Source: JBBIQS01 sp037442205 (lineage in GTDB: Bacteria > Myxococcota > Myxococcia > Myxococcales > UBA5297). Taken from it: DNA of 21,328 bases. Position 1 is the stretch's first letter; each line of letters begins with the position of its first letter. This document shows, in pieces, positions 7,811 to 13,544 of this stretch. The stretch covers positions 1-21,328 of the forward strand of contig JBBIQS010000118.1 in assembly GCA_037442205.1 (NCBI GenBank), in the 5' to 3' direction. The notes under the pieces were generated by a model. The model did no database searches and was not told the origin of the DNA. It saw only the letters and a program-made list of their open reading frames with translations. The position numbers and the translations under genes are program-made.

Positions 7811-8925
7811 TAGCGGTTCTCCTTGGTCTCGTCGGCCGGGCGGCTCTCGGCGCGGTGTTCCTTGATCACGGCGGACTTGCGGACCTGGGTCAGGGTGGCG
7901 TGGGCGGCGACCCCGACCACCGTGGCCGCGGCGGCGGTCAGGCCGATCTGGTCGGCGGTGTGCTCGATGGCGAAGCCCGGGAACGAAGGCAGGTGCTTGT
8001 AGAACGGCCCGTTGTCCCAGAACGACTCCTCGGCGCAGCCGATGCAGCCGTGCCCGGACTGGATGGGATAGCTGGTGCCGCCGTTCCAGCGGGTCACGCC
8101 GCAGGCGTTGTAGGTGACCGGGCCCTTGCAGCCCATCTTGTAGAGGCAGTGGCCGGCGCGGGCGCCCTGGTCGTCGAAGGTCTCCACGAACAGGCCGGCG
8201 TCGTAGTTGGCGCGCCGGTAGCAGGTGTCGTGGACCCGGCGCGAGTAGAAGGCGCGCGGGCGGCCCAGGCCGTCGAGGTCGGGGAGGCGGTCGAAGGCCA
8301 AGAGGTGGACCACGGTGCCGGCCATCACCTCGCCCACCGGCGGGCAGCCGGGGACGCGGACGATGGGAACCCCGGAGATCACCTTGTGAATCGGCTGGGC
8401 GCCGGTGGGATTGGGCTTGGCGGCCTGGATGCAGCCGTTGGAGGCGCAGCTGCCCCAGGCGACCACCGCCTTGGCGTGGGCCGCGGCCTCCTTGGCGATC
8501 GACAGCGCGGTGCGGCCGTTGATGCAGCAGTGGATGCCGTCGTCGGCGGTGGGGATGGCGCCCTCGACCAGCATCAGGTACTGGCCCGGGTATTTCCTCA
8601 TGGTTTCGGTGAGGGCGGCCTCGGCGGCCTCGCCGGCGGCGGCCTGCAGGGTCTGGGTGTAGTCGAGTGAGATCTTGTCGAGCAGGATGTCGGCCACCAC
8701 CGGGTGCGAGGAGCGGATGAAGGACTCCGAGCAGCAGGTGCACTCCTGGAAGTGGAACCAGACCACCGGCAGCCGCGGCTTGGTCTCCAGCGCCTGGGCG
8801 ACGCCGGGAACCAGGCTCGAGGACAGGCCGCTGGCGGCGGCGATCCAGGTACAGAACTCGAGGAAGTCGCGGCGCGAGTAGTGCTTCTGCTGCATCTGCT
8901 CCCAGAGCGTCGGTCGATCGGCCAC
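7810..8925 (-). CDS. hyaA: Uptake [NiFe]-hydrogenase small subunit, oxygen-tolerant type
   Basis: The predicted 371-residue electron-transfer subunit has a Tat signal (HYSRRDFLEF, Arg18-Arg19) of about 45 residues ending GVAQA before LETKPRLPVVW. All cluster ligands are visible. The proximal cluster has Cys62, 64, 65, 160, 165 and 194, that is, the six cysteines of the [4Fe-3S] cluster of oxygen-tolerant enzymes. The distal cluster has His232, Cys235, 260 and 266, and the medial cluster has Cys275, 294 and 297. Each number is 45 above the mature E. coli Hyd-1 numbering as I recall it, so the two proteins appear collinear. A membrane helix (near DQIGLTAAAATVVGVAAHA) anchors the C-terminus. The GTG start at 8925 has AGGAGGG just upstream. 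The ATG at 9129 in the same frame would add 68 non-family residues and bury the Tat signal. Confidence 0.95.
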   Translation of the reverse strand: MADRPTLWEQMQQKHYSRRDFLEFCTWIAAASGLSSSLVPGVAQALETKPRLPVVWFHFQECTCCSESFIRSSHPVVADILLDKISLDYTQTLQAAAGEAAEAALTETMRKYPGQYLMLVEGAIPTADDGIHCCINGRTALSIAKEAAAHAKAVVAWGSCASNGCIQAAKPNPTGAQPIHKVISGVPIVRVPGCPPVGEVMAGTVVHLLAFDRLPDLDGLGRPRAFYSRRVHDTCYRRANYDAGLFVETFDDQGARAGHCLYKMGCKGPVTYNACGVTRWNGGTSYPIQSGHGCIGCAEESFWDNGPFYKHLPSFPGFAIEHTADQIGLTAAAATVVGVAAHATLTQVRKSAVIKEHRAESRPADETKENR

Positions 8926-9186
8926 GGTTCCCTCCTGCGAAGGTGCGCGGGCCAACGCCTGGAAGCCCCGCGCGAAGTGCGTGCTGGCGCTGCTGCAAGC
9001 CTGAGAAGAAGCCCCTCTAACCGCGGCACTTGGGCAAGTCGCCGGCGGCTCACAACGGGCGGGGATGATAGTGGAGGGCCCGGAGAAGCGCGCCGCTGGG
9101 AGCGCGGGCGGCCGGCCCGCAGCCGCCAAGTCAACAGTTGCTGCTGGTGAACCTCTCAGCGGCGCGCCGAGCGCGGCCGCCGGCGC
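8926..9186. promoter_or_regulatory. Upstream region of the hydrogenase operon with nested inverted repeats
   Basis: This 261-nt gap between the kinase stop and hyaA must hold the hydrogenase promoter if the operon is not read through from the kinase gene. It contains a 15-nt inverted repeat with one mismatch (9088-9102 with 9153-9167, arms GCGCGCCGCTGgGAG), enclosing an inner hairpin (9104-9109 with 9115-9120, GCGGGC/GCCCGC). On the minus strand this could end the kinase transcript, though no T-run follows. I looked for a sigma-54 -24/-12 pair upstream of hyaA and found none that fits. AGGAGGG just before the GTG is the hyaA ribosome binding site. Confidence 0.4.
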
Positions 9187-10611
9187 TCAGCGCGAATTCG
9201 CGGCGGCGGCGGTCTCGCGCTCACCGATCAGCGCCGGATCCTCCGGCCAATCGGGATCGCGCCCGGCGAAGTAGGCGCCGGAGAGGCGGTAGGTGTTGAG
9301 CGGGACGCCGATCTCGGCCATCAGCGACACCAGGCCGAAGGTGATGCGGTTGAGGAAGACCGCGTCCGGCGGCATGTCCATGCGGAACAGGTTGGGGTTG
9401 TGCGTGAACATGCTGCGGAAGGTCTTGGCCGGCCGGTGCATGGCGAAGTCGTAGGCGGCGTCGGCCAGGTACGGCTCGTAGAGGTGGCGCATCAGCTCGC
9501 GGAGGGCGTCGCGGTCGAAGCTGTGCACGTTCTTCGGGATGAAACCGATGACCCGCGCCGCCTGCTCGATGCCCTCCGGCGCGTCGGCCTGCACCGCCCG
9601 CTGCATGGCGATCCACGCCCGGCGGCGTTCCTCGGGGAAGGGGCGGCAGCAGCCGAAGTCGAGGAAGACGATCCGCCCGTCGTCGCGGAACAGGTAGTTG
9701 CCGGGGTGCGGATCGCAGTTGAACAGGCCGTCGAGGTAGAGGCTGCCCAGGTAGAAGCGGTAGAGCGCCCGGGCCGCGCGCCGCCGCACCTCGGGCGAAG
9801 GATTGCCGGCCAGCCACTGCTGATAGCTGCGCCCCTCCATCAGCTCGCTGACCAGCACCCGCTGGCTGCTCACCCCGGGGAACACCTTCGGCACCACGAT
9901 GGTCGGGTGGCCCTGGAACCGCCGGCAGAAGGACTCCTGGTATGCGGCTTCCTTGCGGTAGTCGCATTCGTCGAGCAGCCGCTCCTCGAGCTCGCCGAGC
10001 ACGCCCTCGACGCCGGCGTTGACCAGCAGTGCCTTATGCAGCAGCCCCACCACCTTGCCGTTCTTGAGATCGGCTCGCATCGCCTTCTCGATGCCCGGCA
10101 GCTGGACCTTCACCGCCACCCTTGTTCCGTCCTTGAGGCGGGCGCGGTGTACCTGACCGATGCTCGCCGCCGCCAGCGGCGCCTCCTCGAAGCTGTCGAA
10201 GACCGAGTCGGGATCGCGGCCGAGCTCCTCGCGCAGCACGCCGCGCACGGTGGCGATCGGCAGCCGGGGCGCGTCGCGCTGCAGGACCGCCAGCAGCTTG
10301 CGCATCTCAGGCGGCAGGCCATCGTCGACGTAGCTGAGCATCTGCCCCAGCTTCATCGCCACCCCGCGCAGCTCGGAGAAGGTGGTCAGCATCTGCGAAG
10401 CGAGCGCCAGGCCCTCGGCCCGGGACAGCATTGGGCCTTCCCCGCCGAGCAGCTTGCGCGCCTTGCCCGCCGCCAGCTTCGCGCCGGCCGACATCGCCAG
10501 CGACCCGAGCTTGAAGGCTCGGCCGAGCCGCCCGGTGGCGACGGCTTCGGCCTGCTTTTCGGCTTGGCGCTCCAGCAGCTCGCGGAGGTCAGCGTCTAGG
10601 GGTTCGGGCAT
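9187..10611 (-). CDS. ABC1/COQ8/UbiB-family atypical kinase-like protein
   Basis: The predicted 474-residue protein belongs to the ABC1 (UbiB/COQ8) atypical kinase-like ATPase family, members of which support quinone biosynthesis or lipid and isoprenoid homeostasis. Family motifs appear in order: the KxGQ motif (MKLGQMLS, Lys87-Gln90), the alanine-rich loop replacing the glycine loop (AAASIGQVHRARL, from about 147), the VAIK-type lysine (VAVKVQ, Lys168), the catalytic-loop equivalent NCDPHPGNYLF (299-308) and the metal-binding DFG (318-320). No C-terminal membrane helices are evident, unlike classical UbiB, so it may be one of the soluble AarF-like paralogs. Its neighbours do not fix its role. 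Lying before the hydrogenase and ACIII genes, which use quinone, is suggestive only. The ATG at 10611 gives a plausible N-terminus (MPEPLDADLREL). Confidence 0.9.
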   Translation of the reverse strand: MPEPLDADLRELLERQAEKQAEAVATGRLGRAFKLGSLAMSAGAKLAAGKARKLLGGEGPMLSRAEGLALASQMLTTFSELRGVAMKLGQMLSYVDDGLPPEMRKLLAVLQRDAPRLPIATVRGVLREELGRDPDSVFDSFEEAPLAAASIGQVHRARLKDGTRVAVKVQLPGIEKAMRADLKNGKVVGLLHKALLVNAGVEGVLGELEERLLDECDYRKEAAYQESFCRRFQGHPTIVVPKVFPGVSSQRVLVSELMEGRSYQQWLAGNPSPEVRRRAARALYRFYLGSLYLDGLFNCDPHPGNYLFRDDGRIVFLDFGCCRPFPEERRRAWIAMQRAVQADAPEGIEQAARVIGFIPKNVHSFDRDALRELMRHLYEPYLADAAYDFAMHRPAKTFRSMFTHNPNLFRMDMPPDAVFLNRITFGLVSLMAEIGVPLNTYRLSGAYFAGRDPDWPEDPALIGERETAAAANSR

Positions 10612-10626
10612 GGTGGAGCGGCGAGG

Positions 10627-10665
10627 GCCTGGGAGCGCCGGCGTCCCGCCGGCCGCGGCGGTCGG
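10627..10665. repeat. Short palindromic GC-rich repeat, copy 2
   Basis: Between the small secreted-protein gene and the kinase lies a perfect hairpin, GCCGGC (10637-10642), GTCCC, GCCGGC (10648-10653), with the preceding bases CCTGGGAG. It matches copy 1 at 4675-4711 in the core and degenerate copy 3 near 16564 in the leader. On the plus strand it reads as the peptide SAGVPPA, a known kind of spurious translation of intergenic repeats in several phyla (recalled, not checked). Confidence 0.55.
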
Positions 10666-10686
10666 CCACAGAGAGCGCCGAACTTC

Positions 10687-11247
10687 CTACGGATTCGGAG
10701 TGAAGACCGGCTCCGGGCGCGCGGGAAGCTTGAAGGAGTCGGGCAGCTCCGGGACCACGATCTTGGCCTGGGTGGCGTCGATGTTGCCGACGTCGAAGAA
10801 GGTCCAGCTGGCGCCGCGATCGCCGGAGACGGCCAGCAGGTTCGACTGCTGAGTGAGCTGGCCGTCGGGGACCGCGAGGACGATGGTCTGCGGCACCAGG
10901 GCCAAGAGCAGCTTCCCGGCCGGCTGCAGCGAGTGCGGATCGCCGATCTCCACCGAGCGGAAGGAGATACCTTGATCCTTCATCTTCGCCATCTCTGACT
11001 TGAGGGTGGCGATCATCCCGGCACGACCGCCGTTGAGCGCCAGCGCCTTGGCGAAGGTGAGATCGGCGAAGGCCTCGTACTCACAGTGGAGCAGGGCCTT
11101 GGCCAGCTTCTCGGCACCGGCCCTGGCGGCGGCGAGCGCCGGCGCAGAATCGACCGGCTTGACCACGGTCGCCGGAGGTGCGTCCTTCGGCATCGGGGCT
11201 GCCGGAGCTGCCATCAACAGCGACAGGCCGAGCGCGGGCCAGAGCAT
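10687..11247 (-). CDS. Small secreted protein of unknown function, intact paralog
   Basis: I do not recognise a named family for this 186-residue product. It begins MLWPALGLSLLMAAPAAP, a clear signal peptide, then a Pro/Ala-rich linker to about residue 37. A compact domain follows, starting near EKLAKALLHCEYEAFADL and ending with strand-like segments (LLLALVPQTIVLAV, GASWTFFDVGNID). The helix-then-sheet pattern is reminiscent of NTF2-like folds, which is only a guess. The ATG at 11247 has GGAGG 5 nt upstream. The gene follows fibre gene A after 82 nt, with a terminator hairpin between them. A broken copy follows fibre gene C in the same arrangement, so the pair duplicated together. A role beside the fibre protein, such as secretion or anchoring, is possible but unproven. 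Confidence 0.72.
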   Translation of the reverse strand: MLWPALGLSLLMAAPAAPMPKDAPPATVVKPVDSAPALAAARAGAEKLAKALLHCEYEAFADLTFAKALALNGGRAGMIATLKSEMAKMKDQGISFRSVEIGDPHSLQPAGKLLLALVPQTIVLAVPDGQLTQQSNLLAVSGDRGASWTFFDVGNIDATQAKIVVPELPDSFKLPARPEPVFTPNP

Positions 11248-11268
11248 GGAAGCCTCCGAACTTGCTGC

Positions 11269-11308
11269 GAATAAGGAGCGCGGCGGCCGATCTCGGATCG
11301 GCCGCCGC
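11269..11308 (-). terminator. Rho-independent-like terminator after fibre gene A
   Basis: A perfect 12-bp stem GCGGCGGCCGAT/ATCGGCCGCCGC (11280-11291 with 11297-11308) has a 5-nt loop. On the minus strand a short T-containing tail, CTCCTTATT, follows. It starts 21 nt past the stop of fibre gene A. The same stem with a different loop and a better T-run follows gene C. Confidence 0.6.
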
Positions 11309-11329
11309 AGCCCAGCTGACGTCGGACTC

Positions 11330-13219
11330 CTAGAAGCTGGAGCAGAAGCAGCGCACGCCCACCGTTCCGCCCTCGACAGTGCCGCAGGCGATGCCCGCCC
11401 CCGAATTCTTCTTGGCGGAAATGCAGGTGCCCGTCCCGCCGCCCCAGCCGGCGCCCTCGCAGAAGGTGTCGCAGCTGACGGTCCCGTTGTTGCCGGGCTT
11501 TTCCCAGATGCGGATTCCGTTGTAGGTGGACGCGCCCACGTTTCCCGCCTGGTCGACGGTGAAGAGCGCAGCAGTCCAACCGGAATCCACGATGCGGAAC
11601 AATCCATTCAGGCTTTCCAGGTGCACGTTCTTCCCGTTGGCGCCGGTGAGCTTGATGGTCCCGCCTTCGCCGCCGGTGTTGTAGGCCGTGACCGTCCCGG
11701 CGCCGGCCGAGACGCTTCCGTTGAACGTCGCATTGCCGGCGGTGTCGACCGCGCCAACGACGCCGCGGGCGCCGTTTCCGAAGGCCACTCCCTTGCCGTC
11801 AACGTAGTTGAGGTAGATTCGCCCGTCGCCCTTGGTCTTGTCCGAGTCGAGGTGGAGGTTGCCCCCGGAGTTGGTCCCCCAGATTCCAGCGTAGGTATTG
11901 ATCGTGCCTTCCGCGGTGGTGGTACCGGTAACCCTGAGGTTGGCGATGGCGCTGAGCCGCCCGTCGGCGTCGTTGATCAAGCGGGCGTTGTAGTCCTGCC
12001 CGACCGCGGTGCCGAAGTGGAAGTCGATGAACGGGGTCGCATTGGTCGTGTTCAGCAGGAAGTTGTCGGCCCCGAGCTCGATGCTTCCACCCTGGTTGGC
12101 GGCGATGAGCGAATTCCCGAAGTGGATCGACCTGCCGGCGAAAACATCCCCCAGACCATCGACCATCAGGCCCTCGCCATTGGCGGCGGTCGTGAAACGC
12201 GCCACCGGCCGCTGTACGGTGAACGACTTACCGGTGAAGGTCACGCCCCAGGCGCGTTCCACGGTCAGGTTGGCGTCATCGGTGATGGCTACGACAGTCC
12301 GCGTCTGGCCGTTGGCGACGATGAGGTCGCCAGGGTGGGCCTCGGTGGTGAACTTGGTCCCGGCTCCGGCGAGCGCGACGTCGGTCGCGGCGATGCAGCC
12401 CACCGTGCCGGTGCCGGTGACCGCGGGGGTGCCGACGACCTGCATCTTGGCGGTCGGCCCGGCGAGGCCCACGCCCAGGTCGCCGCCCACGCTGCCGGTC
12501 CCGCCGACGCGGAACGAGGCGTTCTGCGCGGCGGCGGTCTGGTTCTGCACGAACGAGTTGCCGGCGGGGTCGACCGAGAAGCTGCCGTTGTTCAACAGGA
12601 TTCCGCTGCCGGCGGCGTAGGTCTGGCCGGGGTTGGCGCAGGCCCAGGCGTTGTTGGTCCAGGTCAGCACCTGGCCGTTGGCGCAGCCCTGGCTGGACAG
12701 GGCGATGGTGTTGCCGGTGACCGACAGGCCGCTGCCGGCTGCGGCGGAGTAGGCGGCCGAGCCGGTGAGCTTGCCGGAGGAGTCGATCACGGTATTGCCG
12801 CCGACCTTGAAGGAAGAGGCGTCGATCGAGGTGGCCTCGACGGTGCCGCCCTTGAGGTTGGTGGCCACCAGGGCGTAGGGGACGGCGTCGATCCGCTGGC
12901 GGGGCGAGAGGGCAGTCCCGTCGACGGCGATCTGGAGGAAGCGCTCGCTGCCGTTGAAGGCGGTCAGGTCGAGCGGGGTGACGTCGCCCAGCACCGCGGC
13001 GTAGTAGCCGTCGCTCAGGGCCAGGGTCTGGTCCTCGGTCCACAGCGAGCTGCCGGCGGAAGCGGCGTCGAAGATGGAGAAGGTCAGCTTGTGGCTGCCG
13101 CCCTCAGGGCTGCCGTCGGCCTTGAGCAGCCGTCCCTGGTAGCCGACCTTCTGCGGAACCTGCGCCAAGCTGGTGGAGGCCAGCAGCAGCGCCGCGGCCA
13201 GGATCGTCGCTCGAGTCAT
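11330..13219 (-). CDS. Secreted modular fibre-like protein A
   Basis: The predicted 629-residue secreted protein begins MTRATILAAALLLASTSLAQ, a signal peptide. An N-terminal module follows (about 20-115) with GYQGRLLKADGSP, SLWTEDQTLALSDGYY and SPRQRIDAVPYALVA, a pattern widespread in bacterial surface proteins that resemble phage tail fibres. Next come a GCANGQVLTWTNNAWACANP segment and Gly/Asn/Asp-rich beta-repeat regions (for example LHLDSDKTKGDGRIYLNY). The final 65 or so residues have six cysteines and no counterpart in proteins B or C. No peptidase S74 tail-chaperone motif was recognised. The ATG at 13219 has AAGGAG 5 nt upstream. The frame is open to 13306, but that part is the promoter region. 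Surface structure or adhesin is the likeliest role; substrate and partner are unknown. Confidence 0.82.
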   Translation of the reverse strand: MTRATILAAALLLASTSLAQVPQKVGYQGRLLKADGSPEGGSHKLTFSIFDAASAGSSLWTEDQTLALSDGYYAAVLGDVTPLDLTAFNGSERFLQIAVDGTALSPRQRIDAVPYALVATNLKGGTVEATSIDASSFKVGGNTVIDSSGKLTGSAAYSAAAGSGLSVTGNTIALSSQGCANGQVLTWTNNAWACANPGQTYAAGSGILLNNGSFSVDPAGNSFVQNQTAAAQNASFRVGGTGSVGGDLGVGLAGPTAKMQVVGTPAVTGTGTVGCIAATDVALAGAGTKFTTEAHPGDLIVANGQTRTVVAITDDANLTVERAWGVTFTGKSFTVQRPVARFTTAANGEGLMVDGLGDVFAGRSIHFGNSLIAANQGGSIELGADNFLLNTTNATPFIDFHFGTAVGQDYNARLINDADGRLSAIANLRVTGTTTAEGTINTYAGIWGTNSGGNLHLDSDKTKGDGRIYLNYVDGKGVAFGNGARGVVGAVDTAGNATFNGSVSAGAGTVTAYNTGGEGGTIKLTGANGKNVHLESLNGLFRIVDSGWTAALFTVDQAGNVGASTYNGIRIWEKPGNNGTVSCDTFCEGAGWGGGTGTCISAKKNSGAGIACGTVEGGTVGVRCFCSSF

Positions 13220-13478
13220 GGTTGCTCCTTGAGGTAAGGAAACCGGGAAGGCGGCCGCTCGGACGCCCGGTCGCTCGCCAAGGATACCGCAGAAGCCCGA
13301 GGCCAAGGAAAGGCGCAGGGCCGCCGCGGTTGGGAAGTGGCGGGGAGCGCCCTTTTTCGACCACGATTTCCGCGGCCGGATTTGGACGAGGTCCCCGGTC
13401 TCCGCTCCTCGGCCCGTGCCCCTCGACTCGGCAGCGCCGGAAATCGAAGCGCCGACGCAGTGGCGCGTCTTCCGCCAA
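13220..13478 (-). promoter_or_regulatory. Upstream region of fibre gene A, with a 50-nt block shared with gene C
   Basis: Positions 13279-13328 are identical over 50 nt to 19038-19087 upstream of gene C, and the leader between block and ATG is similar but diverged. On the minus strand the block contains CTTTCCTTGG and, 18 nt after TTCCTT, TATCCT, which could be a promoter. Conservation of the block above the flanking level is the main evidence. The rest (13329-13478) shows nothing else recognisable. Confidence 0.45.
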
Positions 13479-13480
13479 GC

Positions 13481-13521
13481 AAAAGGAACGGCCCGCGGCG
13501 CCGGGGCGGCGCGCGCGGGCC
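13481..13521 (-). terminator. Rho-independent-like terminator after fibre gene B
   Basis: On the minus strand the stop of gene B (13545) is followed 23 nt later by a GC-rich stem, GGCCCGCG/CGCGGGCC (13514-13521 with 13490-13497). The stem can extend inward with one bulged base, and the T-rich tail GTTCCTTTT follows (13489-13481). It separates gene B from gene A. Confidence 0.62.
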
Positions 13522-13544
13522 TGAGCGAATCGAACGGCGAATGA

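Noticed and set aside
11000..13237. Very long plus-strand open frame opposite fibre gene A (and a similar one opposite B at 14001-15395)
   Set aside because: The translations are Gly/Val/Asp-rich without domains, and the opposite strand has signal peptides, ribosome binding sites and paralogs. These are GC-bias shadows.
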